Positions 1 through 8,975 of a DNA stretch of 64,000 bases are shown here, piece after piece. Position 1 is the first letter of the stretch. Each line of letters opens with the position of its first letter. The DNA comes from Pseudomonas moraviensis (GTDB taxonomy: Bacteria > Pseudomonadota > Gammaproteobacteria > Pseudomonadales > Pseudomonadaceae). The notes below the pieces were generated by a model, which did not search any database, was not told where the DNA came from, and worked only from the letters and a program-made list of their open reading frames with translations. The translations under genes were made by a program, and so were the position numbers. Location: positions 310,001 through 374,000 of the forward strand of contig NZ_LT629788.1 in the NCBI RefSeq assembly GCF_900105805.1, given 5' to 3'.

Positions 1-91
1 TTTCGCCCCGAGTCTGGTGGTGGAAGACGCCGATATCGATGCCGGTCTGGACCGCTTCGAACGTGCTGCGGCGAAGTTGACGCAAGCCTGA
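1..91 (+). CDS. aruC: Succinylornithine/acetylornithine aminotransferase, C-terminal end (partial)
   Basis: Only the last 29 codons are present, in the frame beginning at base 2 and ending with TGA at 89-91. The residues FAPSLVVEDADI followed by an acidic helix resemble the C-terminus of AruC/ArgD-type class III aminotransferases. In the AST pathway this PLP enzyme converts N2-succinylornithine to succinylglutamate semialdehyde. The identification rests mainly on context: aruF, aruG, aruD, aruB and aruE follow in the order known for Pseudomonas. The start lies outside the window. Confidence 0.75.
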   Translation, partial: FAPSLVVEDADIDAGLDRFERAAAKLTQA

Positions 92-156
92 TGGACCTTT
101 CGGCGCCTGGAGATTTTCCGGTGCCGAAGCCAATTTTTGATACCGGGCACGTTCAC

Positions 157-245
157 TGTAGGAGTGAGCCTGCTCGCGATAGCGGTTTGTCAGTCGACTC
201 ATCGGGCTCTGACAGACTGCTATCGCGAGCAGGCTCACTCCTACA
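157..245. repeat. REP doublet (family A) between aruC and aruF
   Basis: TGTAGGAGTGAGCCTGCTCG is followed after about 35 bases by its inverted copy, so the two can form one long hairpin. TGTAGGAG forms both outer ends. This is a REPIN-like extragenic palindrome typical of Pseudomonas. It lies inside the aru operon, where a transcript hairpin could affect mRNA processing or stability. Confidence 0.9.
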
Positions 246-293
246 AGGTCCGGTGTTTTTTTCTGTGAATATTGAAGAGAAAGGAGTGACACC

Positions 294-1313
294 ATGCTGG
301 TGATGCGCCCCGCGCAAATGGCTGATCTGGGCGAGGTACAGCGTCTGGCTGCGGACAGCCCGATTGGTGTCACTTCCTTGCCGGATGACGTTGAACGTCT
401 GAGCGACAAGATCGCCGCGAGCGAAGCATCGTTCGCCGCCGAAGTGAGCTTCAACGGTGAAGAGAGTTACTTCTTCGTCCTCGAAGACTCGAGCACCGGC
501 AAACTGGTCGGCTGCTCGGCCATCGTCGCGTCGGCAGGTTACTCCGAGCCGTTCTACAGCTTCCGCAACGAGACGTTCGTGCATGCCTCCCGCGAGCTGA
601 AGATTCACAACAAGATCCACGTGCTCTCGCAGTGCCACGACCTGACCGGCAACAGCTTGCTGACCAGTTTCTACGTGCAGCGCGAACTGGTCGGGTCGCC
701 GTGGGCCGAGCTCAATTCCCGTGGCCGTCTGCTGTTCGTCGCCAGTCACCCGGAGCGTTTTGCCGATTCGGTGGTGACCGAGATCGTCGGTTACAGCGAC
801 GAGAATGGCGACTCGCCGTTCTGGGATGCGATCGGGCGCAACTTCTTCGACCTCAACTACGCCGAAGCCGAGCGTCTGTGCGGGCTGAAAAGCCGCACCT
901 TCCTCGCCGAGCTGATGCCGCATTACCCGATCTACGTGCCGCTGCTGCCGGACTCCGCGCAAGAGGCGATGGGTCAGGTGCACCCGCGGGCGCAGATCAC
1001 CTTCGACATCCTGATGCGCGAAGGCTTCGAGACCGATCACTACATCGACATCTTCGACGGCGGCCCGACCCTGCATGCGCGGGTTTCCGGGATCCGTTCG
1101 ATCGCGCAGAGCCGCGTGGTGCCGGTGAAGATCGGCGAGCCGGTCAAAGGCGCCGGGCGTCAGTATCTGGTGGCCAACGCGCAGTTGCAGGATTACCGCG
1201 CGGTGTTGCTCGAGTTGGATTACGCGCCGGGCAAACCGGTGACGCTGGATATGGAAGCGGCCGAAGCCCTGGGCGTCGGTGAAGGTGCCAGCGTGCGCCT
1301 GGTGGCGGTTTAA
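294..1313 (+). CDS. aruF: Arginine/ornithine N-succinyltransferase, alpha subunit
   Basis: A 339-residue AstA-family protein. With AruG it forms the heteromeric enzyme that transfers succinyl from succinyl-CoA to the alpha-amino group of arginine or ornithine, the first step of the cytoplasmic AST pathway. The protein starts MLVMRPAQMADL and contains the family stretch HDLTGNSLLTSFY. The length fits the family (about 340). The ATG at 294 is preceded by AAGGAG at good spacing. A REP doublet separates it from aruC; aruG follows after 51 bases and is a paralogue of similar length, as expected for the two-subunit Pseudomonas enzyme. Confidence 0.95.
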   Translation: MLVMRPAQMADLGEVQRLAADSPIGVTSLPDDVERLSDKIAASEASFAAEVSFNGEESYFFVLEDSSTGKLVGCSAIVASAGYSEPFYSFRNETFVHASRELKIHNKIHVLSQCHDLTGNSLLTSFYVQRELVGSPWAELNSRGRLLFVASHPERFADSVVTEIVGYSDENGDSPFWDAIGRNFFDLNYAEAERLCGLKSRTFLAELMPHYPIYVPLLPDSAQEAMGQVHPRAQITFDILMREGFETDHYIDIFDGGPTLHARVSGIRSIAQSRVVPVKIGEPVKGAGRQYLVANAQLQDYRAVLLELDYAPGKPVTLDMEAAEALGVGEGASVRLVAV

Positions 1314-1364
1314 CGCCTTAGCGAGTTTCACGGGTGGCGCGAGCGGCCCGTTTGAGGAGATAGC

Positions 1365-2390
1365 ATGATTGTTCGTCCCGTACGCAGCAGCGATTTATCC
1401 GCGCTGATCGACCTGGCCCGCAGCACCGGCACCGGCCTGACCACTTTGCCGGCCAACGAAGAGCGCCTGACCCACCGGGTCGGCTGGGCCGAGAAGACCT
1501 TTCGCGGCGAAGCCGGGCGTGGCGATGCGGACTACCTGTTCGTGCTCGAAGACGATGACGGCCGCGTGGTGGGTATTTCCGCCATCGCCGGAGCGGTCGG
1601 CCTGCGTGAGCCCTGGTACAACTTCCGCGTCGGTCTGACCGTCAGCGCGTCGCAAGAGCTGAACATCTATCGCGAAATTCCGACGCTGTTTCTGGCCAAC
1701 GACCTGACCGGCAATTCCGAGCTGTGCTCGCTGTTCCTGCACGCCGATTACCGCAACGGACTGAACGGCCGCATGCTGTCCAAGGCACGCATGCTGTTCA
1801 TCGCCGAGTTCCCGGAGCTGTTCGGCAACAAGATCATCGCCGAAATGCGCGGCGTGTCCGACGACGCCGGACGCTCGCCGTTCTGGGAGAGCCTTGGCCG
1901 GCATTTCTTCAAGATGGAATTCAGCCAGGCCGATTACCTGACCGGCGTTGGCAACAAGGCGTTCATCGCCGAACTGATGCCGAAATTCCCGCTGTACACC
2001 TGCTTCCTCTCGCCGGACGCGCGCAATGTCATCGGCCAGGTGCACCCGGACACCGAACCGGCACTGGCGATGCTCAAGAGCGAAGGCTTCAGCTACCAGG
2101 GTTACGTCGACATCTTCGACGCCGGCCCGGCCATCGAATGCGAAACCAGCAAGATCCGCGCAGTGCGTGACAGCGAAGCGCTGGTGCTGGCCGTGGGCAC
2201 GCCGGGTGATGACGCCACACCGTTCATCATCCATAACCGCAAGCGCGAGGATTGCCGCATCACAGCCGCGCCAGCGCGTCTGGCAGCGGGCACCCTGGTG
2301 GTCGATCCGCAGACCGCAAAACGTCTTCAACTCAGCGCCGGCGATCAGGTTCGCGCCGTGGCGCTGTCCGCTGCACGGGAGTCGAAATAA
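1365..2390 (+). CDS. aruG: Arginine/ornithine N-succinyltransferase, beta subunit
   Basis: A 341-residue AstA-family protein, partner of AruF. It begins MIVRPVRSSDLSALIDLA and shares the NDLTGNSELCSLFL block and the GQVHP segment with AruF. The start at 1365 follows GAGGAG. Its TAA stop (2388-2390) overlaps by one base with the ATG of aruD at 2390, which indicates translational coupling. In Pseudomonas the alpha/beta arrangement arose by duplication, while enterobacteria have a single AstA. Confidence 0.95.
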   Translation: MIVRPVRSSDLSALIDLARSTGTGLTTLPANEERLTHRVGWAEKTFRGEAGRGDADYLFVLEDDDGRVVGISAIAGAVGLREPWYNFRVGLTVSASQELNIYREIPTLFLANDLTGNSELCSLFLHADYRNGLNGRMLSKARMLFIAEFPELFGNKIIAEMRGVSDDAGRSPFWESLGRHFFKMEFSQADYLTGVGNKAFIAELMPKFPLYTCFLSPDARNVIGQVHPDTEPALAMLKSEGFSYQGYVDIFDAGPAIECETSKIRAVRDSEALVLAVGTPGDDATPFIIHNRKREDCRITAAPARLAAGTLVVDPQTAKRLQLSAGDQVRAVALSAARESK

Positions 2391-3856
2391 TGAATTCGCT
2401 ATACATCGCAGGTGAGTGGCTGGCCGGTCAGGGCGAAGCCTTTCAGTCGCTGAACCCGGTGACCCAGCAAGTGCTGTGGGCGGGCGAGGGCGCGACGGCC
2501 GCGCAGGTCGAGTCGGCGGTGCAGGCTGCCCGTCAGGCCTTTCCTCAATGGGCACGTCGCACGCTCGAAGAGCGCATCAGCGTGCTCGAGGCTTTCGCCG
2601 CGTCGCTGAAAAACCACGCTGACGAACTGGCTCGCACCATCGGTGAAGAAACCGGCAAGCCGCTGTGGGAGTCCGCGACTGAAGTGACCAGCATGGTCAA
2701 CAAGATCGCCATCTCGGTGCAGAGCTACCGCGAACGTACCGGCCAGAAGAGCGGCCCGCTGGGTGACGCCACCGCCGTATTGCGCCACAAGCCCCACGGC
2801 GTGGTCGCGGTGTTCGGTCCTTACAACTTCCCCGGTCACTTGCCCAACGGTCATATCGTGCCGGCGCTGCTGGCCGGTAACAGCGTGCTGTTCAAACCCA
2901 GCGAACTGACACCGAAAGTCGCCGAGCTGACGGTCAAGTGCTGGATCGAAGCCGGCCTGCCGGCAGGTGTGCTGAACCTGCTGCAAGGCGCGCGGGAAAC
3001 CGGTATCGCTCTGGCGGCGAACCCGGGCATCGACGGTCTGTTCTTCACCGGTTCCAGCCGCACCGGCAATCATCTGCATCAGCAATTTGCCGGTCGCCCG
3101 GACAAGATTCTTGCGTTGGAAATGGGCGGCAACAACCCGCTGGTGGTCGATCAGGTCGCCGATCTGGATGCGGCGGTGTACACCATCATTCAGTCGGCAT
3201 TCATTTCCGCCGGCCAGCGCTGCACCTGCGCCCGGCGTCTGCTGGTGCCAGAAGGCGCGTGGGGCGACAGCCTGCTCAAGCGTCTGGTGGAAGTCAGCGC
3301 GACCATCGAAGTCGGTGCGTTCGATCAGCAACCGGCGCCGTTCATGGGTTCGGTGATTTCCCTCGGCGCGGCGAAAGCGCTGATGGATGCGCAGGAACAA
3401 CTGCTGGCCAACGGCGCGGTGGCGCTGCTGGAAATGACTCAGCCGCAGGCGCAGTCGGCCTTGCTGACCCCGGGCATCGTCGATGTAACGGCAGTCGCTG
3501 AGCGTCCGGACGAAGAACTGTTCGGGCCGTTGTTGCAAGTGATCCGCTACGCCGATTTCGCTGCGGCGATCACTGAAGCCAACAACACCGCTTATGGGCT
3601 GGCCGCCGGTTTGCTCTCGGATTCCGAAGCGCGTTACCAGCAGTTCTGGCTGGAAAGCCGCGCCGGCATCGTCAACTGGAACAAACAGCTGACCGGCGCC
3701 GCCAGCAGCGCGCCATTCGGCGGCGTCGGTGCCTCGGGCAACCACCGCGCCAGCGCCTATTACGCAGCGGATTACTGCGCGTACCCGGTGGCATCGCTGG
3801 AAACCCCGAGCCTGGTGTTGCCATCGGCCCTGACGCCTGGCGTGAAAATGGCGTAG
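2390..3856 (+). CDS. aruD: N-succinylglutamate 5-semialdehyde dehydrogenase
   Basis: A 488-residue NAD-dependent aldehyde dehydrogenase (AstD family) oxidising succinylglutamate semialdehyde to succinylglutamate. Visible motifs are the Rossmann-type FTGSSRTG, the EMGGNNP block carrying the general-base Glu, and SAGQRCTCARR with the likely nucleophilic Cys at about residue 278. The open frame extends upstream to 2252 inside aruG, but the ATG at 2390 gives the canonical MNSLYIAGEW start and normal length. It is the fourth aru gene; a REP doublet follows. Confidence 0.96.
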   Translation: MNSLYIAGEWLAGQGEAFQSLNPVTQQVLWAGEGATAAQVESAVQAARQAFPQWARRTLEERISVLEAFAASLKNHADELARTIGEETGKPLWESATEVTSMVNKIAISVQSYRERTGQKSGPLGDATAVLRHKPHGVVAVFGPYNFPGHLPNGHIVPALLAGNSVLFKPSELTPKVAELTVKCWIEAGLPAGVLNLLQGARETGIALAANPGIDGLFFTGSSRTGNHLHQQFAGRPDKILALEMGGNNPLVVDQVADLDAAVYTIIQSAFISAGQRCTCARRLLVPEGAWGDSLLKRLVEVSATIEVGAFDQQPAPFMGSVISLGAAKALMDAQEQLLANGAVALLEMTQPQAQSALLTPGIVDVTAVAERPDEELFGPLLQVIRYADFAAAITEANNTAYGLAAGLLSDSEARYQQFWLESRAGIVNWNKQLTGAASSAPFGGVGASGNHRASAYYAADYCAYPVASLETPSLVLPSALTPGVKMA

Positions 3857-3955
3857 CGGCCATCGCGAGCAGGCTCACTCCTACAGGATTTGTGTTGTAC
3901 ACAGCTTATGTGTCCACCGCTAAACCTGTAGGAGTGAGCCTGCTCGCGATAGCCG
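3857..3955. repeat. REP doublet (family A) between aruD and aruB
   Basis: Two inverted copies of the family A unit are separated by about 32 bases. Here the CGATAGC-type ends face outward, the opposite arrangement to the copy at 157-245. It is intergenic and inside the aru operon. Confidence 0.9.
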
Positions 3956-4019
3956 CGACGCGGTCTGACTGAATTGTTACCTGAAGCCTATAACAACAGA
4001 TTCTCGTGGAGCCTCGCTG

Positions 4020-5366
4020 ATGAAATCCTATGAAGTCAATTTTGACGGTCTAGTGGGGCCGACCCATAACTACGGTGGTCTGTCCTACGGCAACGTCGCC
4101 TCGCAGAGCAACAGTCAGCAATCCTCGAATCCGAAGGAAGCGGCGCTGCAAGGTCTGGCGAAAATGAAAGCGCTGATGGACATGGGCTTCCAGCAAGGCG
4201 TACTGGCTCCGCAGGAACGTCCCGACGTGGCCGCGCTGCGCCGTCTGGGCTTCAGCGGCACCGATGCGCAGGTGATCGAGCGCGCCGCCAAAGAAGCGAT
4301 GCCGCTGCTGGTCGCCAGCTGCTCGGCGTCGAGCATGTGGGTGGCCAACGCTGCCACGGTCAGCCCGAGCGCCGACACCGGCGACGGCCGCGTGCACTTC
4401 ACCGCCGCCAACCTCAATTGCAAATACCACCGCAGCATCGAACACCCGACCACCAGTCGCGTGCTCGGCGCTATGTTCGCCAATCAGCAGCACTTCGCCC
4501 ATCACGCTGCGCTGCCAGCGGTAGCGCAATTCGGCGACGAAGGCGCGGCCAACCACACGCGCTTCTGCCGTGAGTACGGCGAAGCCGGCGTCGAGTTTTT
4601 CGTGTTCGGCCGCAGCGCGTTCGACAACCGTTTCCCGGCGCCGCAGAAATACCCGGCGCGCCAGACCCTCGAAGCCTCGCAAGCCGTTGCTCGCCTGCAC
4701 GGTCTGCGTGACGAAGGCGTGGTCTACGCGCAACAGAACCCCAACGTCATCGATCAGGGCGTGTTCCACAACGACGTGATCGCTGTGGGCAACGGCGAGG
4801 TTCTGTTCTATCACGAGGACGCGTTCCTCGAGACCGACAAGATGCTCGCCGAACTGCAAGACAAACTGGCCAAGGTTGGCGGCAACTTCCAGTCCGTTTG
4901 CGTGCCGCGTTCGGCGGTCAGCGTCGATGACGCGGTGCGTTCCTACCTGTTCAACAGCCAGTTGCTGTCGCGTCCCGACGGTTCGATGCTGCTGATCGTG
5001 CCGCAGGAATGCCAGGCCAACGAACGCGTCTGGGCTTATCTGCAGAGCCTGACCAGCTCGGGTGGAATGATCCGCGAAGTGAAAGTCTTCGATCTCAAGC
5101 AAAGCATGCAGAATGGCGGTGGGCCGGCGTGCCTGCGTCTGCGCGTGGCGCTGAATGAAACCGAACTGGCGGCGGTCAACCCAGGGGTTATCATGACGGC
5201 CCCGTTGTACGGTTCGTTGACCGCATGGGTTGAAAAGCACTACCGCGACCGCCTGAGCGAAACCGACCTGGCGGACCCGCAGTTGCTGCTTGAATGCCGG
5301 ACGGCACTGGATGAACTGACGCAAATCCTTAAACTGGGCGCGGTTTATCCTTTCCAGATCAATTGA
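4020..5366 (+). CDS. aruB: N-succinylarginine dihydrolase
   Basis: A 448-residue AstB-family enzyme of the amidinotransferase/pentein superfamily. It hydrolyses succinylarginine to succinylornithine, CO2 and two NH3. It starts MKSYEVNFDGLVGPTHNYGG, the conserved N-terminus. Other family blocks are FHNDVIAVGN (catalytic His) and GGGPACLRLR, with the probable nucleophilic Cys at residue 371. The length matches the family. A GGAG lies ahead of the ATG. It is preceded by a REP doublet and followed by the small gene at 5424. Confidence 0.96.
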   Translation: MKSYEVNFDGLVGPTHNYGGLSYGNVASQSNSQQSSNPKEAALQGLAKMKALMDMGFQQGVLAPQERPDVAALRRLGFSGTDAQVIERAAKEAMPLLVASCSASSMWVANAATVSPSADTGDGRVHFTAANLNCKYHRSIEHPTTSRVLGAMFANQQHFAHHAALPAVAQFGDEGAANHTRFCREYGEAGVEFFVFGRSAFDNRFPAPQKYPARQTLEASQAVARLHGLRDEGVVYAQQNPNVIDQGVFHNDVIAVGNGEVLFYHEDAFLETDKMLAELQDKLAKVGGNFQSVCVPRSAVSVDDAVRSYLFNSQLLSRPDGSMLLIVPQECQANERVWAYLQSLTSSGGMIREVKVFDLKQSMQNGGGPACLRLRVALNETELAAVNPGVIMTAPLYGSLTAWVEKHYRDRLSETDLADPQLLLECRTALDELTQILKLGAVYPFQIN

Positions 5367-5423
5367 TCGCCAGCGCGCTGCCTGAACCCGGCGCGCGGCG
5401 TGTCACCCGAAGAGAGTAAAAAC

Positions 5424-5714
5424 ATGAGCGATTCCCTGCAGCTGATCCTTGAAGACACCGACGGCACGCAACTGCAAACCTCGTGCACCCGCGTTGCGGT
5501 CATGTGGCAAGGCAAAGAGCTGTGGATCCAGCAGGACGGCCGCGGCCAGTTGCTGATCGGCGTGGACGTGGAGGAAGGTGACGAAGAGTACGCCAACCTG
5601 CTGCTGCGCCCATTGGCGACTAATCTGGTAAGTCTGCAACTGGAAATGGAACCGGCTGACCTCGGCGCTGACGAGGATCACGTACACGGCCCGGATTGCA
5701 ACCACGACCATTAA
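5424..5714 (+). CDS. Small conserved protein of unknown function with His/Cys tail, in the aru operon
   Basis: A 96-residue cytoplasmic protein. The ATG at 5424 (MSDSLQLILED) is preferred to the upstream in-frame GTG at 5400 because a purine-rich AGAGAG sequence stands just before it. I recall homologues at this position in other Pseudomonas aru operons, sometimes misnamed topoisomerase, but see no topoisomerase motif. The body is acidic and predicted beta-rich. The C-terminus ends HVHGPDCNHDH, a cluster of five potential metal ligands. The next gene, 12 bases downstream, encodes the zinc enzyme AruE. A role in metal handling for AruE is only an inference from this juxtaposition. Confidence 0.8.
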   Translation: MSDSLQLILEDTDGTQLQTSCTRVAVMWQGKELWIQQDGRGQLLIGVDVEEGDEEYANLLLRPLATNLVSLQLEMEPADLGADEDHVHGPDCNHDH

Positions 5715-5726
5715 GGAAACCGCTCT

Positions 5727-6734
5727 ATGCTCGCCCTCGGCAAACTGCTTGAACTGACCCTCGCCGGCCGCGAACCGGCGGAGAAGACTCAACTGACTGT
5801 CGAAGGCGTGCGCATGCGCTGGTTGAGCGAAGGGGCGCTGGAAGTCCGGCCCCCGGAAGCGCGCGACAATGGCCTGGACCTGCTGCTGTCGGCAGGTATC
5901 CACGGCAATGAAACCGCACCGATCGAGTTGCTCGATCGGTTGCTGCACGACATCGCACGCGGCGACCTGAAGCCGCGCGCACGCATTCTGTTCCTGTTCG
6001 GCAACCCGGAAGCGATTCGCAAGGGTGAGCGTTTCGTCGAGCAGGACGTCAATCGGCTGTTCAACGGTCGTCATGAGCAAAGCAGCGGCTCGGAAGCGTT
6101 GCGCGCCTGTGAGCTGGAGCGGCTGGCGGCGAGTTTCTTCAGCAAGCCCGAGCGCCAGCGCCTGCACTACGACCTGCACACGGCGATACGCGGTTCGAAG
6201 ATCGAACAGTTCGCCTTGTACCCCTGGAAGGAAGGGCGCCAGCATTCCCGTCGTGAACTGGCGCGACTGCGCGCCGCCGGCATGGAAGCGGTGCTGTTGC
6301 AGAACAAGCCGTCGATCGTCTTCAGTTCGTATACCTACGACAAGCTCGACGCCGAGGCTTTCACCCTGGAACTGGGCAAGGCGCGGCCGTTCGGGCAGAA
6401 CGACGGCGTCAATGTCTCACTGCTGGAAACCCGCCTGAAGCAGATCATCGAAGGCAATGAGCCGGAGACAGAAGCAGGGCTGGACGGCTTGCAACTGTTC
6501 AGCGTGGCGCGGGAAATCATCAAGCACAGCGACGCGTTCCGCCTGAACCTGCCGGCGGACATCGAGAATTTTTCCGAGCTGGAGCCGGGTTATTTGCTGG
6601 CCGAAGACCTGGCCAATACCCGTTGGGTGATCGAAGAGCAGGGCGCGCGGATCATCTTCCCCAATCCCAAGGTCAAGAACGGCCTGCGCGCCGGCATCCT
6701 GATCGTCCCGACCACCGACGAAAACCTCGCCTGA
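5727..6734 (+). CDS. aruE: Succinylglutamate desuccinylase
   Basis: A 335-residue zinc carboxypeptidase-like enzyme (AstE/ASPA family) releasing glutamate and succinate in the last AST step. The zinc motif GIHGNE gives H59 and E62, and the LHYDLHTAIR stretch supplies the third ligand (His). The start MLALGKLLEL at 5727 follows AAGGAA. It is the last gene of the operon; a long palindromic repeat follows and the next gene is convergent. Confidence 0.95.
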   Translation: MLALGKLLELTLAGREPAEKTQLTVEGVRMRWLSEGALEVRPPEARDNGLDLLLSAGIHGNETAPIELLDRLLHDIARGDLKPRARILFLFGNPEAIRKGERFVEQDVNRLFNGRHEQSSGSEALRACELERLAASFFSKPERQRLHYDLHTAIRGSKIEQFALYPWKEGRQHSRRELARLRAAGMEAVLLQNKPSIVFSSYTYDKLDAEAFTLELGKARPFGQNDGVNVSLLETRLKQIIEGNEPETEAGLDGLQLFSVAREIIKHSDAFRLNLPADIENFSELEPGYLLAEDLANTRWVIEEQGARIIFPNPKVKNGLRAGILIVPTTDENLA

Positions 6735-6749
6735 GTTCACCACATCCCA

Positions 6750-6837
6750 TGTAGGAGCTGCCGAAGGCTGCGATCTTTTGATCTTGCTCTTGAAGATCAA
6801 AAGATCGCAGCCTCGTTTCACTCGTCAGCTCCTACAG
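6750..6837. repeat. Extragenic palindrome (family C)
   Basis: TGTAGGAGCTG...GGCTGCGATCTTTTGATC is followed by its inverted copy ending CAGCTCCTACA. The same family recurs at 22269-22364. It lies between convergent aruE and the lumazine synthase gene and may also act as a transcription end hairpin. Confidence 0.85.
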
Positions 6838-6850
6838 GTTTTGCCGCGTC

Positions 6851-7360
6851 CTAGACCGCTACCGCCCGCGGCTCCGTACGGCGCAGTGCGCGAATCTTCT
6901 GCAGCGTATCGGCGCAAGTCCGCGCCGCTTCCTGGCCCTTGTGCACAAAGTGTTCGAAAAAGAATTTCTGGTGCTCTTCGCCCGAATGAAAGTGATGCGG
7001 AGTCAGCGACACCGAGAACACCGGCACTTCGGTTTCCAGCTGCACCTGCATCAGGCCGCTGACCACCGATTGCGCAACGAACTCGTGGCGGTAGATGCCG
7101 CCGTCCACCACCAGGGCGGCGGCGACGATGCCGGCGTAACGCCCGGACTTGGCCAGCAGCTTGGCGTGCAGCGGCATTTCGAAAGCGCCGCCGACTTCGA
7201 AGAAATCGATGTCCGATTCCTGATAACCCTGCACCAGCATTTCGGCGACGAAGCCTTTGCGGCTCTGGTCGACGATTTCCTTGTGCCAGCAGGCCTGGAT
7301 GAACGCGACGCGCTCGCCCTGTGGGTGTTTGCTTTTGCTGTCGATAGCGGTGGGTTGCAT
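6851..7360 (-). CDS. ribH2: 6,7-dimethyl-8-ribityllumazine synthase, type II
   Basis: A 169-residue lumazine synthase of the RibH2 type. It condenses 5-amino-6-ribitylaminouracil with 3,4-dihydroxy-2-butanone 4-phosphate in riboflavin synthesis. Family features are VAFIQACWHKEIVDQ, FEVGGAFEMPLHAK, GIVAAALVVDGGIYRHEFV and SVSLTPHHFH (loop with catalytic His). The ATG at 7360 follows CAGGAG. No other rib genes are adjacent, so this is a single-gene unit behind an FMN riboswitch. I infer it is a second copy beside a housekeeping ribH elsewhere. Confidence 0.92.
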   Translation of the reverse strand: MQPTAIDSKSKHPQGERVAFIQACWHKEIVDQSRKGFVAEMLVQGYQESDIDFFEVGGAFEMPLHAKLLAKSGRYAGIVAAALVVDGGIYRHEFVAQSVVSGLMQVQLETEVPVFSVSLTPHHFHSGEEHQKFFFEHFVHKGQEAARTCADTLQKIRALRRTEPRAVAV

Positions 7361-7465
7361 GTTCTGACTCCTGTTTGTGTGAAAAACAGGGCGTTATGAA
7401 TCGAAAGGGATGCAAGGGTGCGAGCGCAGGCACGAATGCTCGCGGACGGCCCTTTGGCGTCAATC

Positions 7466-7632
7466 CCGTTCTCTCTTCATCCGGACTATGACCGTCGGCC
7501 CCGGAATCACACCGGGTCTGCTGACCTTGCCGACGCACCCGATCAAGTCGTGTGCAGCGCCAAGCGCTCGCGGGCTATGCGCATTGCGCGCAATTACCGC
7601 CGGTGGGGAATTGCACCCCGCCCTGAGAACGT
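7466..7632 (-). promoter_or_regulatory. FMN riboswitch (RFN element)
   Basis: Read on the minus strand, the element begins CTCAGGGCGGGGTGCAATTC, continues through CCCACCGGCGGTAATTGCGC, and ends GGTCATAGTCCGGATGAAGA. These are the invariant blocks of the RFN aptamer, and they pair to close the P1 stem. About 105 bases separate it from the ribH2 start; that interval includes further potential hairpins and the RBS, and is the expression platform. Binding of FMN should repress ribH2. Confidence 0.95.
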
Positions 7633-7824
7633 TTTCGCCGCCCATAGGCGGGCGGCGGCAAGTTTGTAACACATATTTTCCGCTCCTGCACAGACCCCCT
7701 CATGGATTGTGCTTCTTTATGAGGATGATGATTTTTCCTTGTTCAAGGCTTGATTAATCCGCGCGTTGACCGCAGTAATCCCACTTCACAAAGGGATTCT
7801 CCCTGCTGACCAGAGGCCAGGTTC

Positions 7825-8829
7825 ATGAGCGTTATCGATCTTCGCAGCGACACCGTTACCCAACCGACTTCCGCCATGCTCGAAGCGATGACCGCAGCGG
7901 ACACCGGAGACGATGTGTACGGCGAAGATCCGACGGTCAATCGCCTCGAAGCCGAACTGGCCAAACGCCTGGGCTTCGCCGCTGCGTTGTTCGTGCCCAC
8001 CGGCACCATGAGTAATCTGCTCGGCTTGATGGCCCATTGCGAGCGCGGCGACGAGTACATCGTCGGTCAGCAGGCACACACCTATAAGTACGAGGGTGGC
8101 GGGGCGGCGGTGCTCGGCTCGATCCAGCCGCAGCCGCTGGAAGTGCAGGCCGACGGGTCGCTGGATCTGGATCAGGTCGCGGCGGCGATCAAACCTGACG
8201 ACTTCCATTTCGCCCGCACCCGCCTGCTGGCGCTGGAAAACACCATGCAGGGCAAGGTGCTGCCGCTGGAATATCTGGCGCGCGCCCGACGCTTTACGCA
8301 GGATCACGGCCTGCAAGTGCACCTCGACGGTGCGCGGCTGTACAACGCGGCGGTCAGACTCGGCGTCGATGCCCGCGAGATCACCCAGCATTTCGATTCG
8401 GTGTCGGTGTGTCTGTCCAAGGGCCTCGGCGCGCCAGTCGGCTCGGTGCTGTGCGGCTCCGAACCGTTGATCGGCAAGGCGCGGCGTTTGCGCAAAATGG
8501 TCGGCGGCGGGATGCGTCAGGCCGGTTTGCTCGCGGCGGCTGGGTTGTATGCGCTGGATCACCATGTTGAACGGCTGGCCGACGATCACGCCAACGGGCA
8601 AGTGCTCGCCGATGGTCTGCGTGAGGCCGGTTTCGTCGTCGAACCCGTGCAAACCAACATGGTTTATGTGCAAATGGGCGACAAGGCTCAAGCGCTCAAG
8701 GCCTTTGCCGGCGAACGCGGGATCAAGCTCAGCGCCGCCGCACGGTTGCGCATGGTCACGCACATGGACGTCAGCCGCGCGCAAATCGAGCAAGTGATCG
8801 CCACATTCGTCGAGTTTTCGCGCAAGTGA
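7825..8829 (+). CDS. ltaE: Low-specificity L-threonine aldolase
   Basis: A 334-residue PLP enzyme of fold type I cleaving L-threonine/allo-threonine to glycine and acetaldehyde. It begins MSVIDLRSDTVTQPT, the signature N-terminus of the family, followed by DDVYGEDPTVNRLE. The PLP-binding lysine is K199 in SVCLSKGLGAPVGSVL. The ATG at 7825 is preceded by AGAGG. It is divergent from ribH2, with the riboswitch in the shared upstream region. Confidence 0.94.
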   Translation: MSVIDLRSDTVTQPTSAMLEAMTAADTGDDVYGEDPTVNRLEAELAKRLGFAAALFVPTGTMSNLLGLMAHCERGDEYIVGQQAHTYKYEGGGAAVLGSIQPQPLEVQADGSLDLDQVAAAIKPDDFHFARTRLLALENTMQGKVLPLEYLARARRFTQDHGLQVHLDGARLYNAAVRLGVDAREITQHFDSVSVCLSKGLGAPVGSVLCGSEPLIGKARRLRKMVGGGMRQAGLLAAAGLYALDHHVERLADDHANGQVLADGLREAGFVVEPVQTNMVYVQMGDKAQALKAFAGERGIKLSAAARLRMVTHMDVSRAQIEQVIATFVEFSRK

Positions 8830-8895
8830 CAGCGTTAGCCGTCCAATTGACCGTTTCTATCGTATAAACACGCTGTACCCCGCGCGCAGGGCCGA

Positions 8896-8901
8896 TATAA
8901 T
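8896..8901 (+). promoter_or_regulatory. Candidate -10 element of the alaS promoter
   Basis: A perfect TATAAT 75 bases upstream of the alaS ATG. No good -35 hexamer lies at 16-18 bases; a TTGACC at 8847 is too far away. Assignment is tentative. Confidence 0.4.
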
Positions 8902-8975
8902 GCGGCCCTTTGCCGTCGCTTCGTCTCACGACGTTTCGAACAGGCCTTTGGCCGCAGCCTCCGTGGAAGAACCTA

